Below, piece after piece: positions 27,761 to 38,009 of a DNA stretch of 64,000 nucleotides. The notes beneath the pieces were generated by a model. It searched no databases and was not told where the DNA came from. It saw only the letters and a program-made list of their open reading frames with translations. The DNA lies in NCBI RefSeq assembly GCF_005280205.1, contig NZ_SUND01000010.1:1-64000 (forward strand), read 5' to 3'. The position numbers were made by a program, and so were the translations under genes. The stretch is from Bacillus yapensis. Lineage in GTDB: Bacteria; Bacillota; Bacilli; Bacillales; Cytobacillaceae. Position 1 is the first letter of the stretch; every line of letters starts with the position of its first letter.

Positions 27761-27785
27761 AAAATCGGAGGAATATTTCCTCCGA
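27759..27785 (-). terminator. serA terminator
   Basis: TCGGAGGAA (27765-27773) and TTCCTCCGA (27777-27785); on the minus strand it runs into TTTTTTATTC. On the plus strand there is no T run. Confidence 0.75.
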
Positions 27786-27796
27786 CCCTGTAGGCT

Positions 27797-29371
27797 TTAT
27801 AAATGAATTCGATTTAATAACACAATATCGTCAAGCTTTTGCAATAGAGCAAGTGATGCATCGTCAAGTGGTTTGTCAAAAGAAAGTACCATGATCGCCT
27901 CTCCCCCAGCACTTTTGCGTCCAACCTGCATCGTAGCGATATTGATGGATTGGTCACCTAGAATTTTTCCGACACGACCAATTACACCTGGACGGTCCAT
28001 ATGCTGAACATAGAGGAGATTGCCTTCAGGAAGAAAATCAATATTAAATCCATTCATAAAGACGATTCGTGGACCGTAATGATCGATATAAGTCCCTCTA
28101 ATTGTAAATTGTCTATCTTCAACTTTTGCTGTCACGGTAATGCTGTTCGCGTAGCCAAAGGCATCGGTAGAAATTTTTTCACCAACTGTAATTGCTCGTT
28201 CCTTTGCTGTTAAAAGGGCATTGACTTCATTGACATGGACATCGATCCGGTTTTTGAAAAATCCTGATAACAATGCTTTAGTTAGGTAAGATGTTTCTAG
28301 TTCAGTAACACTTCCGGCATAATTGATGGAAAGTTCATGAACTCCTTCTTTTACGCATTGTGATAAAATCACGCCAATTTGTTTCGATAAGTTATGGAAC
28401 GGGCGAATCTTTTCATAAATATCTGTTGATATCGCTGGAAGATTAATAGAGTTAGATACAGGCTTATCCTCAAAATAAGTTCTGACCTCTTTTGCTACTT
28501 GTGTCGCCACATTTAATTGAGCTTCTTTTGTAGAAGCTCCCAAGTGTGGAGTCACGATTACGTTGTCATATTTAAAAAGGGGATGTTCACCTGGAGGCTC
28601 TACTTCAAACACATCTATTGCCGCGCCGCCGATATGACCATTGCCAATGTATGCTGCTAACGCTTGTTCATCTATGATGCCTCCGCGCGCGCAATTTAGG
28701 AAATAGACACCTTTTTTCGTTTTCTTAATCGCTTCTTCATTAATTAATCCTTTTGTTTCTGCAGTTAAAGGAGTATGAACTGTAATGATATCTGCTTGTT
28801 CTAGTATTTGATCAAGTGTACAGCTTTGGACATTCAGATTTTTTGCTCTTTCTTTTGTAAGAAATGGATCAAAAACGAGAACATTCATCCCAAAAACCTT
28901 CGCCCGTTTGGCAATTTCAGAACCGATTCTCCCTAATCCTACAATCCCTAATGCTTTTCCAAACAATTCTTGACCTACAAACGCATTTCTTTTCCATTCC
29001 AAATTTTTTACAGAACCATGTGCTTGGGGGATGTTTCTCATAAGCGCTGCCATCATGGCAAAGGTATGCTCTGCTGTTGAAATGGTATTTCCATCTGGAG
29101 CGTTTACAACAACGATGCCTCGCTTGGTTGCTGCAGCAACGTCTATATTATCAACGCCAACGCCAGCCCTTGCGATGATTTTGAGTTGAGGCATTTTTTC
29201 TAGAAGCTCTTCTGTCACAGTAGTGGCGCTTCTGACGAGAATGGCGTCCATTTTTTCTAAATCAACGTCTGGGTCTGTTACTTTTTTCTCAATAAGAACT
29301 GCATCCGGGTATTCTAAAAGAGGTTGGAGGCCTTCTGCGTTTATCGCATCGGCAACTAGAACTTGATACAT
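27797..29371 (-). CDS. serA: D-3-phosphoglycerate dehydrogenase
   Basis: A 524-residue enzyme that oxidises 3-phosphoglycerate at the entry to serine synthesis. Domains: substrate- and NAD-binding (1-315; GKALGIVGLGRIGSEIAKR near 142, ARAGVGVDNID near 71, VTPHLGASTKEA with catalytic histidine near 278), an intervening ASB domain and a C-terminal ACT domain (about 450-524, VQHMDRPGVIGRVG). The start used has GGGAG upstream; a longer frame starts 15 nt earlier. A strong sigma-A promoter precedes it. Confidence 0.95.
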   Translation of the reverse strand: MYQVLVADAINAEGLQPLLEYPDAVLIEKKVTDPDVDLEKMDAILVRSATTVTEELLEKMPQLKIIARAGVGVDNIDVAAATKRGIVVVNAPDGNTISTAEHTFAMMAALMRNIPQAHGSVKNLEWKRNAFVGQELFGKALGIVGLGRIGSEIAKRAKVFGMNVLVFDPFLTKERAKNLNVQSCTLDQILEQADIITVHTPLTAETKGLINEEAIKKTKKGVYFLNCARGGIIDEQALAAYIGNGHIGGAAIDVFEVEPPGEHPLFKYDNVIVTPHLGASTKEAQLNVATQVAKEVRTYFEDKPVSNSINLPAISTDIYEKIRPFHNLSKQIGVILSQCVKEGVHELSINYAGSVTELETSYLTKALLSGFFKNRIDVHVNEVNALLTAKERAITVGEKISTDAFGYANSITVTAKVEDRQFTIRGTYIDHYGPRIVFMNGFNIDFLPEGNLLYVQHMDRPGVIGRVGKILGDQSINIATMQVGRKSAGGEAIMVLSFDKPLDDASLALLQKLDDIVLLNRIHL

Positions 29372-29407
29372 TTGAACATCTCCCAATTAAGTAGTAATTT
29401 TCTGATT

Positions 29408-29436
29408 ATTGTACAAAACGAATATTCTTCTGTCAA
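29408..29436 (-). promoter_or_regulatory. Sigma-A promoter of serA
   Basis: On the minus strand TTGACA, a 17-nt spacer and TACAAT. The spacer contains the palindrome GAATATTC. Confidence 0.8.
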
Positions 29437-29601
29437 TTCTCTTTACACAAAAATGTTCAAATATTAACTAAAATAACGAACGTTTTTTAAATTTATGTTT
29501 AAAATACAGTATAAATTACCATATATTAAAATGTGATCTATTCTAAAATGTTCGGATTATTTCAGGTTACCGTGGTTCATTCTCAAATGCACACATCAAA
29601 T

Positions 29602-29633
29602 AAAAAAACGTAGGCCACTATGACCTACGTTTT
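29602..29633 (-). terminator. ppaC terminator
   Basis: AAAACGTAGG (29605-29614) and CCTACGTTTT (29624-29633); the minus-strand reading continues into TTTTTTTA. Confidence 0.8.
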
Positions 29634-29643
29634 ATTTGTTATC

Positions 29644-30576
29644 TTATCTGTTGTTAAAAATATTTGTTAATACAGGAACAATTTGTTTCTTACGAGATAC
29701 AACACCTTTTAGAAGTGCTGTGTTATTTTCAAGTTTTACGTTATAAGCTTCTTCAACAGCATCTGTCGCACGTCCAAGAGCAAGAGCAGTGGAGTCGCTA
29801 TTTAAAATATCCGTTACAACAAATACAAATAAATCAAGGTTTTTCGCATCAATGACCTTTTGAAGAGCTACTTCGAGTTCGCTTTGTCTTGAAAGAACAT
29901 CCTGAACGTCAACAGCGTTTACTTGAGCTACTTCAACCTTGCTGTTCCCCATTTGGAATTCTTTTGCATCAAGAGAGATAAGTTGCTCAATTGTTTTATC
30001 GCGTAAATCTGCCCCAGCTTTTAGCATCTCTAGTCCATACTGTTGTGCATCTACGCCAGCGATTTCAGCAAGCTCACGAGCTGCTTCCGCGTCTTCGTTT
30101 GTGCATGTTGGAGATTTGAATAGTAAAGAGTCAGAAATAATAGCAGAAAGCATTAATCCAGCGATATTCTTTTCAATTTCAATCCCGTTTTCTTTATAAA
30201 TCTTCTTTAAAATAGTTGCCGTACAACCTACTGGCTCAGCGCGATAGTATAAGGGATCGCTTGTTTCAAAGTTAGCAATGCGGTGATGGTCAATGACCTC
30301 TAATACTTTTACTTGGTCAATGTCGTCAGCACTTTGTTGACGTTCGTTATGGTCAACTAAAATAACTTCTTTTGCTTCAGCAGCTACTGCTTGAACTAAG
30401 CGAGGAGCTTCGGCGTTAAATGTTTTTAAAGCATATTCTGTTTCTCCGTTTAAGTCACCTAAACGAACTGGCTCTGCATTCCACCCAAGTTTATTCTTAA
30501 GGTCTGCATAGGCAATCGCAGAACAAATTGTGTCTGTGTCAGGATTTTTATGTCCGAATACAAGTACTTTTTCCAT
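29644..30576 (-). CDS. ppaC: Manganese-dependent inorganic pyrophosphatase
   Basis: A 310-residue family II pyrophosphatase of the DHH superfamily, which splits pyrophosphate to drive biosynthesis. Metal-binding motifs are visible: [10 protein letters not shown] (7-16), the DHNERQ block (about 75-80) and DHHR (about 97-100); the DHHA2 domain follows, ending in SRKKQIVP near 297. AAGGTGAG lies before the ATG. In B. subtilis ppaC lies elsewhere, so its position here is a lineage difference. Confidence 0.94.
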   Translation of the reverse strand: MEKVLVFGHKNPDTDTICSAIAYADLKNKLGWNAEPVRLGDLNGETEYALKTFNAEAPRLVQAVAAEAKEVILVDHNERQQSADDIDQVKVLEVIDHHRIANFETSDPLYYRAEPVGCTATILKKIYKENGIEIEKNIAGLMLSAIISDSLLFKSPTCTNEDAEAARELAEIAGVDAQQYGLEMLKAGADLRDKTIEQLISLDAKEFQMGNSKVEVAQVNAVDVQDVLSRQSELEVALQKVIDAKNLDLFVFVVTDILNSDSTALALGRATDAVEEAYNVKLENNTALLKGVVSRKKQIVPVLTNIFNNR

Positions 30577-30703
30577 TTTCTCACCTTCTAAAATTAGTTT
30601 TCTTTTGTAAGAATAACTTTTATTCTATGATAAATTTTACTATATTAATTTACCATAAAACCGGCCTAGAAAACAAAATTATATGGCGGCCAAAACGTAT
30701 TTC

Positions 30704-30732
30704 TTCACAAAAAAATAATCGTAGGGTATAAT
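30704..30732 (+). promoter_or_regulatory. Sigma-A promoter of the FMN riboswitch/ribU unit
   Basis: TTCACA (30704-30709), a 17-nt spacer and TATAAT (30727-30732), about 25 nt before the riboswitch begins. Confidence 0.8.
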
Positions 30733-30757
30733 TGAAACTGTAATTTAATATTGATCT

Positions 30758-30944
30758 ATCTTCGGGGCAGGGTGTAATTCCCGACCGGCGGTGATGAGAG
30801 TATGTCTCTAAGCCCGCGAGCCAATTATAAGTGGATAATGTATTTTCACAGGATATTAGTACGAATCAAGTGAAATACTATTATCGCTTTGGCAGGATTT
30901 GGTTAAATTCCAAAGCCGACAGTATAGTCTGGATGGGAGAAGAT
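30758..30944 (+). ncRNA. FMN riboswitch (RFN element)
   Basis: The conserved RFN blocks are present in order: ATCTTCGGGGCAGGGTG, TTCCCGACCGGCGGT, AGCCCGCGAGC, then GCAGGATTTGG, ATTCCAAAGCCGACAGT, and AGTCTGGATGGGAGAAGAT. Closing helix P1 pairs ATCTTC (30758-30763) with GAAGAT (30939-30944). Binding of FMN should reduce ribU expression through the hairpin that follows. Confidence 0.96.
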
Positions 30945-31009
30945 GGAGGTTCTGCAGACGTTCAAAAGAATAGTAATTTGAATGTTTATTAAGCGTGCCT
31001 GAATTTTTT

Positions 31010-31036
31010 CTCCCTCAAGTTTACTTGAGGGAGTTT
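31010..31036 (+). terminator. Riboswitch-controlled attenuator before ribU
   Basis: CTCCCTCAAGT (31010-31020) and ACTTGAGGGAG (31023-31033) form an 11-bp stem with a 2-nt loop, followed by TTTGTCGTTT. The T run is weak, but the position downstream of the RFN element fits a regulated terminator. Confidence 0.7.
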
Positions 31037-31138
31037 GTCGTTTAAAGGATTTTTTCTTGTGCGACAATTCACAGGTGCCTTAAGCTTGCTGAACCTTTCT
31101 TCTTTAGGAGAGATGGATCCTAAAAAGGAGAGAGGAAA

Positions 31139-31717
31139 ATGAAAAGTTTCAACGTTAAGGCTTTAGTTTCAATTGGAATGTTGAGCAGCATTGGATTTGT
31201 TTTAATGCTCTTAAACTTTCCACTGCCACCATTTCCAAAATTTCTAATGGTGGATTTTAGTGACATCCCAGCACTGATTGCAGCGCTAATTTTTGGTCCG
31301 GTAGCGGGTATATTAGTAGAATTCTTTAAGAATTTATTGGACTATATTTTCTCAAGCAGTGATACCGGGATTCCAGTAGGGCATCTTTCGAATTTTGTCG
31401 CAGGGATACTGTTTATTGTTCCAACTTACTTTATTTATGAGAAGTTGAAAACGAAAAAAGGAATGACATATGCTTTAGTTGCAGGTACACTGATCATGGC
31501 AATTGTCATGAGTGTGTTAAATTATTTTGTGTTCCTACCTTTGTACACGCTATTTATGGGCTTCCCAGCAATGACTGGAGCTGAAACAAGACAAATGATT
31601 GTGGCAGGGATCCTTCCTTTTAATATCGTAAAAGGGATCATCATCTCAATCGTATTCATTCTTTTATTTAGCCGAATGAGTACATGGATAGGAAAGCAAA
31701 GAGCATATCGTGTTTAA
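31139..31717 (+). CDS. ribU: Riboflavin ECF transporter S component RibU
   Basis: A 192-residue membrane protein with about five to six helices, the riboflavin-binding subunit that works with the shared EcfA/A'/T energy module. Family features include the FPLPPFPKFLMVDFSDIPALIAAL stretch (residues 27-50; an FMN-transporter hallmark) and GPVAGILVEFFKNLLDY. It stands alone behind the FMN riboswitch, so import falls when flavin is plentiful. Known in B. subtilis as ribU (formerly ypaA). Confidence 0.94.
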   Translation: MKSFNVKALVSIGMLSSIGFVLMLLNFPLPPFPKFLMVDFSDIPALIAALIFGPVAGILVEFFKNLLDYIFSSSDTGIPVGHLSNFVAGILFIVPTYFIYEKLKTKKGMTYALVAGTLIMAIVMSVLNYFVFLPLYTLFMGFPAMTGAETRQMIVAGILPFNIVKGIIISIVFILLFSRMSTWIGKQRAYRV

Positions 31718-31761
31718 TATAAAAGGAAAATAAGATATATTTATGAATTATGTTATTTTGG

Positions 31762-31795
31762 GGCGTATCTAGCATTTGCTGATATGCCTTTTTTT
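31762..31795 (+). terminator. ribU terminator
   Basis: GGCGTATC (31762-31769) and GATATGCC (31781-31788) with an inner AGC/GCT pairing, followed by seven T. Confidence 0.8.
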
Positions 31796-31867
31796 ATGCC
31801 ACTTAATATAGGTTCTGTTTGATTTCAAGAGGCCTCTTGACAGAAATTACAAAATAATATTATGATA

Positions 31868-31888
31868 CAAAAAAAAGACCGATTGTTC
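31868..31888 (+). promoter_or_regulatory. Candidate TetR operator 1
   Basis: GACCGATTGTTC (31877-31888), preceded by an A run, lies 22 nt before the TetR gene start. The same A run and GACCGATTG recur upstream of the next gene, suggesting one regulator acts at both. Confidence 0.5.
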
Positions 31889-31909
31889 TTTTTTTAGGAG
31901 GAGGTTAGC

Positions 31910-32491
31910 GTGAACAAAGGAGAAAGAACCAAACGTTTTATCATTGAACATTCATCCGCTTTATTCAATAAACTTGGCTATAGGCATACCTCAATTTCTG
32001 ATATTATGACTGCTACCGGTCTTAAGAAGGGGGGAATCTATAACCATTTTCAAAACAAAGATGTTTTGGCGAAGGCATCATTTTCCCATTCAGTTAACGT
32101 ATTAAGAAATAAATACTTAGAAGCCGTTAATTCAAAAGATACTTCATATGAACAATTTGATGCTTTTATTGAGGTGTTCAGATCTTTGTTTTCTAACAAT
32201 GTTCTTGTAGGGGGCTGTCCTTTAATGAATGCTGCAATTGAAGCTGATGACACTCCGATTGATTTTGAGGACTCTATAAAAGAAGGGTTTACAGGTTTAG
32301 TAACGTTGATTTCAGGAATTATTGAAAAAGGGAAACTTCAAAATGAAATCAAGGGTGACATTGAGGTAGTAGACACAGCTAAATTTATCCTTTCCACCCT
32401 TGAGGGAGCTTTAGCTTTAAGTCGATTGTATCAGGATAAGGACTATTTAGAACTAGCGATTAAGCAGATAAAAAAATTACTTTTCATTTAA
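31910..32491 (+). CDS. TetR/AcrR family transcriptional regulator
   Basis: A 193-residue repressor. Its N-terminal helix-turn-helix is clear (about 7-53: RTKRFIIEHSSALFNKLGYRHTSISDIM ... KGGIYNHFQNKDVL, residues joined only for orientation). The C-terminal ligand domain contains VGGCPLMNAAIEADD (about 100-114), as in the YerO/YxbF-like group. AGGAGG is upstream. It is the first gene of an accessory cluster with a thioesterase and a ketoacyl-ACP synthase that it probably controls. The inducer is not predictable. Confidence 0.88.
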   Translation: MNKGERTKRFIIEHSSALFNKLGYRHTSISDIMTATGLKKGGIYNHFQNKDVLAKASFSHSVNVLRNKYLEAVNSKDTSYEQFDAFIEVFRSLFSNNVLVGGCPLMNAAIEADDTPIDFEDSIKEGFTGLVTLISGIIEKGKLQNEIKGDIEVVDTAKFILSTLEGALALSRLYQDKDYLELAIKQIKKLLFI

Positions 32492-32507
32492 GTGATTTTT
32501 TTTAGCT

Positions 32508-32527
32508 CAAAAAAAGACCGATTGGTT
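32508..32527 (+). promoter_or_regulatory. Candidate TetR operator 2
   Basis: GACCGATTGGTT (32516-32527) after an A run repeats operator 1. The core ACCGATTGGT is an imperfect palindrome, which suits a TetR dimer. It lies 39 nt before the thioesterase start. Confidence 0.5.
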
Positions 32528-32565
32528 TTATTTATTGAAAATCTAAAATTGGATGGGGATATTGA

Positions 32566-33020
32566 ATGGATAAGTATTTGAAAATTAATGATTATAAAAA
32601 GATTTCTCTTCCTCCTGTTGGAAAACTAATTGGATTTTACCCGGTTGAGGTTAAAAGTGGTGAAGCTCTATTCAGATTAGAGACAAAGCAAGAACATTTT
32701 AACCCTATGGGAACTGTACATGGTGGGATTCTTTGTGATCTCGCAGACGCGGCTATGGAATCGCTTTTGCAACATTATTGGAGGAAAATGAGTCCTTTAC
32801 AACAATAGAACTAAAAATGAACTATTTAAAACCTGTTTGGAAAACAGTTTTAAGTGCTCATGCCAATGTCATAAAAAAGGGAAAATCAATAGGCTTAATT
32901 GAATGTATTATATTGGACGAAAAAGAGTCGTTGGTAGCAAAAGCTAGTTCAACCTGTATGGTGCTTAATGGAAAGATAGCTAAAAATAGAGAAATAAAGA
33001 ATGGAGGAACAAATAGTTGA
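32566..33020 (+). pseudogene. PaaI-family hotdog thioesterase, broken by one-base frameshift
   Basis: Two overlapping frames (32566-32808 and 32778-33020) together make one hotdog-fold acyl-CoA thioesterase. The first holds the signature FNPMGTVHGGILCDLADAAM; the second continues ESFTTIELKMNYLKPV. At 32757-32758 the sequence reads ATGGAATCG; one added G restores AAMGIAFATLLEENESFTT in a single frame of about 151 codons. Either a real inactivating deletion or a sequencing error. It overlaps the next gene's start by four bases, as in an intact operon. Confidence 0.85.
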
Positions 33021-34252
33021 AGCGTAGAGTCGTAGTAACAGGATATGGAGCTATTTCCCCGTTAGGAAATGATCCAGAAATAATTTGGGAAAATATTAAG
33101 TTAGGTAAATCAGGGATTAAAGAAGTGAACTTTAGTGGATATAAAGAGATAAGTACGAAAATTGGTGGCTTAATCGAGCATTTTAATCCTGAGGACTATT
33201 TTGATAAGAAAGAGTTGGGGAAATATGATCTTTTTATTCAATATGCCTACGCCGCTGCAAAACAAGCATTAGAACAATCTAAATTAATGATTACTGAAAG
33301 TGATCCCAACCGATTAGGCGTATATATTGGCTCAGGGATAGGTGGGATAAATACGACGCTAGAAAATCATAGAAGTCTACTAGAAAAGGGCCCTAGAAAA
33401 GTGTCACCGTTTATGGTTCCAATGATGATAAGTAATATGGCATCAGGAATTGTTTCCATTAAAACAGGGTTCAAAGGTCCAAGTTTTTCACCTGTATCTG
33501 CCTGTGCAACTGGAAATCAAGCGATCGGTGAGGCTTATCTAAATATTGCGCACGGGTATTCCGATGCGATTCTAGCGGGTGGAGCGGAGGCTTCTGTCAA
33601 TCCTTTGGCTTATTCCGGTTTTTCAAGAATGAGAGCCATGTCAACCAATAATGAATTTCCTGAAAAAGCTAGCCGGCCATTTGACTCATTACGTGATGGA
33701 TTTGTTATGTCAGAAGGATCTGGGGTTCTACTATTGGAAGAATATGAGCACGCCAAAAAGAGAGGAGCGACAATTTTAGGAGAGATTATCGGATACGGTT
33801 CCACAACAGATGCCCACCATATGACTTCTCCAGATTACCATGGGGCTGAAAGAGCAATGAAGCTAGCGTTGGATATGGGAGGCATCAAGCGAACTGAAAT
33901 TCATTATATTAATGCACATGGTACCAGCACGCCTGAGGGAGATAAATCTGAGACCAAGGCTATTAAAAACGTATTTGGATCTCATGCATATAAATTGAAA
34001 GTAAGTTCGACCAAATCAATGACAGGACATTTGTTTGGGGCTGCAGGAGGACTTGAAGCAATCATTACTTTGAAGAGTATCAAGGAAGATATAATCCCAC
34101 CAACGATCAATTATGAAAATCCAGATCCGGAATGTGACCTTGATTATGTACCTAACCGAAGTATTAAAGCAGAAGTGAATTATGCTCTCTCGAATGGTTT
34201 TGGGTTTGGTGGACATAATGCAGTATTGTTGTTTAAGAAGTACTTGGAGTAG
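33017..34252 (+). CDS. Beta-ketoacyl-ACP synthase II-like protein
   Basis: A 411-residue thiolase-fold condensing enzyme of the FabF type. The catalytic triad is C163 (SACATGNQA), H301 (NAHGTSTPEGD) and H338 (MTGHLFGAAGG), all intact, so it should extend acyl-ACP by condensation with malonyl-ACP. The context (TetR regulator and thioesterase, no acyl carrier protein or fabI) suggests a specialised role and not housekeeping FabF. AGGAGG precedes the TTG start. B. subtilis has nothing like it here. Confidence 0.88.
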   Translation: MKRRVVVTGYGAISPLGNDPEIIWENIKLGKSGIKEVNFSGYKEISTKIGGLIEHFNPEDYFDKKELGKYDLFIQYAYAAAKQALEQSKLMITESDPNRLGVYIGSGIGGINTTLENHRSLLEKGPRKVSPFMVPMMISNMASGIVSIKTGFKGPSFSPVSACATGNQAIGEAYLNIAHGYSDAILAGGAEASVNPLAYSGFSRMRAMSTNNEFPEKASRPFDSLRDGFVMSEGSGVLLLEEYEHAKKRGATILGEIIGYGSTTDAHHMTSPDYHGAERAMKLALDMGGIKRTEIHYINAHGTSTPEGDKSETKAIKNVFGSHAYKLKVSSTKSMTGHLFGAAGGLEAIITLKSIKEDIIPPTINYENPDPECDLDYVPNRSIKAEVNYALSNGFGFGGHNAVLLFKKYLE

Positions 34253-34278
34253 CAACCATTTTGTATCCACTAAACGAA

Positions 34279-34316
34279 AAAAGGTGTCCCTGAGCATAGC
34301 TTATGGGGCACCTTTT
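34279..34316. terminator. Terminator between the KAS gene and fer
   Basis: AAAAGGTGTCCC (34279-34290) and GGGGCACCTTTT (34305-34316), a 12-bp stem with one G-U pair, between convergent genes. Confidence 0.75.
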
Positions 34317-34329
34317 ATGATGAAAAATT

Positions 34330-34638
<309 letters not shown>

Positions 34639-34852
34639 TCATACCTTATTGTAAAACTGTATCAGTAACTTTTCAATAAAAAAGTATATTGAGAATGCTT
34701 ATCATATAGGGATTTCGCACGGGATGAGATACAGAATTTCTTTTTCATGGTAGAATAAAAGAGAAATACGTCGAAATTTCGTCTATTTATGTGAAAGTCC
34801 TTGATAAGACTAACGGAACGACTTGAAAATCGTAAAATAATAGGGTGGTAGA

Positions 34853-35899
34853 ATGTCAACTCCTTTTTTGGAATATGTTGTTCTTCATTGTTTACATAAA
34901 TTAAACGGAGAAAGAACGATTTACTCTATTTATCATCTCCTTAGTGGAAAAAAATCTTCCCAAACGATTCAAGATGCACATCTTTTCCAACTTACAAAAT
35001 TTTTTAAAACATATAGCTCCATTACAAGAAACCATTTTGATGAAATTGTGAAGTCATTAGTTGAACAGAGCTTGATTTTTGAAACAGATGAACAATATTA
35101 TGTTGTAACGGAAACGGGTCTTGAAACGTTGAAACCGACTTATCCATTCTTATCTTTTCTTGATGGCTGGCATTTCCAAGAAGGAGAACTATTTTGGGAG
35201 AGGCTTTCCCTCCTTGTTCAGGTTGCATCGCATCTAACTGAACATGAAGCTAAATATGTTCCGATCCAACGCAATCGTCATGTCCAATCTTGGGTTAAGA
35301 GCTTTTTAAGACAGTGTGGTGTGCCTCGAACAAAATTAAGCCGAACTCTTTATGAAGAATTAGTCGCTTATTTTACCCAGGTGAGTGTAATTGATCCAGC
35401 TGTAGTAGTTATTCGACTTACAGGTTTCCAAGCAATTGGGTTAACTGAAAAACAAGCAAATGATACATTGGGGCTTGAACCAACCTTATATCATTATCAA
35501 TTTTACGCGCTTATCCACGATATGATGAACAAAATTCAGTCAAATCGGACAAGTTATCCACTTTTAGCTATCGTATTAAGTGATTTGCAAACAAAGCAGC
35601 CATTGACTGAGTCGACTAAAAAAACATATGAACTATTAAATAAAGGTTTTTCCCTAGAGGAAATCGGTAAAATTAGAAATTTAAAAGTAAATACGATTCA
35701 AGACCATATCGTAGAGCTTGCACTTCAAATTGATTCGTTTGATATCACACCATTTGTTGATAATGAAAAAATAAATCATATTATAGCTGCAAAGAATAAA
35801 ACGACTTCAAAACAATTGAGATATATTAAAGAGCTTGTACCCGATACCACTTATTTTGAAATTCGATTAGTAATGACAAAGTATGGTGATGAACAATGA
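34853..35899 (+). CDS. ypbB: YpbB, helix-turn-helix protein upstream of recS
   Basis: A 348-residue soluble protein whose C-terminal part (about 255-295: [25 protein letters not shown]) is a helix-turn-helix like that found at the end of some RecQ helicases. Role unknown; overlap of four bases with recS suggests they work together. GGGTGG precedes the ATG. Confidence 0.87.
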   Translation: MSTPFLEYVVLHCLHKLNGERTIYSIYHLLSGKKSSQTIQDAHLFQLTKFFKTYSSITRNHFDEIVKSLVEQSLIFETDEQYYVVTETGLETLKPTYPFLSFLDGWHFQEGELFWERLSLLVQVASHLTEHEAKYVPIQRNRHVQSWVKSFLRQCGVPRTKLSRTLYEELVAYFTQVSVIDPAVVVIRLTGFQAIGLTEKQANDTLGLEPTLYHYQFYALIHDMMNKIQSNRTSYPLLAIVLSDLQTKQPLTESTKKTYELLNKGFSLEEIGKIRNLKVNTIQDHIVELALQIDSFDITPFVDNEKINHIIAAKNKTTSKQLRYIKELVPDTTYFEIRLVMTKYGDEQ

Positions 35900-37386
35900 G
35901 TAACAAATTAGAAGAAATGTTAGAAACGTTTTTTGGTTTTTCGGCCTTTAAGCAAGGACAGAAAGAGATCATCGATTCTGTTTTAAGTGGTCAGAACACA
36001 GTGGCTGTATTGCCTACGGGTACTGGAAAGTCACTATGCTATCAGCTTCCTGCGTATAATCTTCCTGGAGTCGTTATTATTGTCTCTCCACTATTATCTT
36101 TAATGCAGGATCAGGTGGAGCAGATTCAAATGCGTGGAGAAAAAAGGGTCGTTGCGATTAATTCCTTTAATTCAGGTGAAAATAGAAGAGCGATTTTTAC
36201 TCAATTGGATCAATATAAATTTATTTTTATCTCTCCAGAAATGCTGGGTATGACAGGCGTAATAAAGAGACTTCAAAGGCTTTCCATCTCTCTTTTTGTA
36301 ATCGATGAGGCTCACTGTATTTCTCAATGGGGATATGATTTTCGACCTGATTACATGAAGCTTGGTCAGGTGCGAGAGCATTTAGGAAATCCTCTAACCC
36401 TAGCGCTAACTGCAACGGCAACAAAAGAAGTCGTGAGCGATATTGTGACCTCATTGCAATTGAAAACTTGGGAGGAGTTTCTGTTTTCAGTTGATCGTCC
36501 AAATATTGCGCTGAAGGTGGAAGAGGTAGCCGATTTAAGAGAAAAAGACCAACGGTTGATGGAACTTGTTTCATATTTAAATGGTCCAGGAATTATTTAT
36601 TTTTCTAGTCGGAAAAAAGCTGAAGCAATTGTTCAATTGTTGAGGGAAAATGGAATTTCACGTGTGATGGCTTATCATGGAGGGATGGACCAAGAAAGCC
36701 GTATCCTTATACAGCAGCAATTTATTTATGGCCAACTTGATCTCGTTTGTGCAACAAGTGCTTTTGGAATGGGCATTAATAAAGAAAATGTTCGTTATGT
36801 TATCCATTACCATATGCCATTACAGTTGGAATCATATATCCAAGAAATTGGCCGTGCTGGTAGAGATGGTAAGAAGAGTATTGCGATTTTACTCTATTCT
36901 TCTGGAGATGAGAATCTATCCTATCATCTTGTTGAGAATGAGTTGCCAAATGAAATTCAAATCGGCAGAGTATTTTCATGGCTTAAGGAAAAAAAGATTG
37001 ATTCTATTGGCGAATATGAAGATGAAATGAGAGCTTATGCAGGCTTAAATGATATACAGTGGCGGATCCTAGCGGATTTCTTTACAAGTGTTGAGACTAG
37101 CGGGAATGAGCTAGAGTCAATTCTTAATGAATTTCAAGAGTTTATTAAAAATCGGATTCAGGTTAAACGTGAAAAAGTTGAACAGCTTAAAAATTGGATC
37201 CAGTCGAACCAATGTCGTCGAGAAAAAATCTTGAATTATTTTTCTGAAGAGAAGAAAATTGGGGTTGAACCTTGTTGTGATATTTGTGGCTTGCAAATGG
37301 ATTCGTATCGAAAAGAAGATGAAGCAATAATTGAGTTTCCGTTTAATTGGCAGGATTATTTATCTACTATTCTATGTAAAGAGTGA
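35896..37386 (+). CDS. recS: RecQ-like ATP-dependent DNA helicase RecS
   Basis: A 496-residue superfamily 2 helicase. Motif [16 protein letters not shown] (about 36-50), DEAH box [11 protein letters not shown] (about 136-146), motif III LTATAT and motif [12 protein letters not shown] (about 316-325) are intact; a zinc-binding segment with CRRE and CCDIC lies at about 435-470. It lacks an HRDC domain, as in B. subtilis RecS. It unwinds recombination and repair intermediates. Confidence 0.93.
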   Translation: MSNKLEEMLETFFGFSAFKQGQKEIIDSVLSGQNTVAVLPTGTGKSLCYQLPAYNLPGVVIIVSPLLSLMQDQVEQIQMRGEKRVVAINSFNSGENRRAIFTQLDQYKFIFISPEMLGMTGVIKRLQRLSISLFVIDEAHCISQWGYDFRPDYMKLGQVREHLGNPLTLALTATATKEVVSDIVTSLQLKTWEEFLFSVDRPNIALKVEEVADLREKDQRLMELVSYLNGPGIIYFSSRKKAEAIVQLLRENGISRVMAYHGGMDQESRILIQQQFIYGQLDLVCATSAFGMGINKENVRYVIHYHMPLQLESYIQEIGRAGRDGKKSIAILLYSSGDENLSYHLVENELPNEIQIGRVFSWLKEKKIDSIGEYEDEMRAYAGLNDIQWRILADFFTSVETSGNELESILNEFQEFIKNRIQVKREKVEQLKNWIQSNQCRREKILNYFSEEKKIGVEPCCDICGLQMDSYRKEDEAIIEFPFNWQDYLSTILCKE

Positions 37387-37394
37387 GCGAATGA

Positions 37395-38009
37395 ATGATG
37401 AAAAATAAATATACAGATATAGTAAATGAATTAACTGACCGAGAAATCATGTTTCATCTTGTTGCTACTCAAGTCTTATTAATTGTGATTTCACTTATCT
37501 TAGGATTTTTTCTATTTGATGATTTATCGTCCTTTTGGGAGCTCTTGAAATGGGATGATGCAAAAGTTTGGACAGTAGGAGTTGTGTCTGGATTGGTGAT
37601 TGTCAATGTAGATCTTCTCTTAATGAGAATTCTTCCTTCTTCTTTTTATGATGATGGAGGACTAAATCAAAGACTTTTTCAAAGTAAAACTGTTTGGCAA
37701 ATTGCTGCGATTGCCGCTCTCGTTGCGATTGGCGAAGAAGTATTATTTCGAGGTGTTCTACAAACCCATTTCGGATTAGTTATCACAAGTATTATTTTTG
37801 CACTTATCCATTATCGTTATTTATTCAATCTGTTTCTTTTTATCAATATTGTTGTGTTAAGCTTTTTTATCGGCTATATATACGAAATGACAGACAATCT
37901 TCTTGTCACAATAGTTTTACATTTTATTGTGGATTTCTTGTTAGGTGTAATGATTCGTTTTTCTAGGAAGAAGTCTAATCAAAGAGGAGGAAAAACCAAC
38001 CATGAGTAA
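37395..38009 (+). CDS. ypbD: CPBP-family intramembrane protease YpbD
   Basis: A 204-residue membrane protein with about six helices. CPBP/CAAX protease motifs: EEVLFRGVLQTHFG (about 114-127), a second histidine motif FALIHY (about 135-140), and HFIVDFLLG (about 176). Substrate unknown. It overlaps ypbE by 8 nt. Confidence 0.88.
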   Translation: MMKNKYTDIVNELTDREIMFHLVATQVLLIVISLILGFFLFDDLSSFWELLKWDDAKVWTVGVVSGLVIVNVDLLLMRILPSSFYDDGGLNQRLFQSKTVWQIAAIAALVAIGEEVLFRGVLQTHFGLVITSIIFALIHYRYLFNLFLFINIVVLSFFIGYIYEMTDNLLVTIVLHFIVDFLLGVMIRFSRKKSNQRGGKTNHE

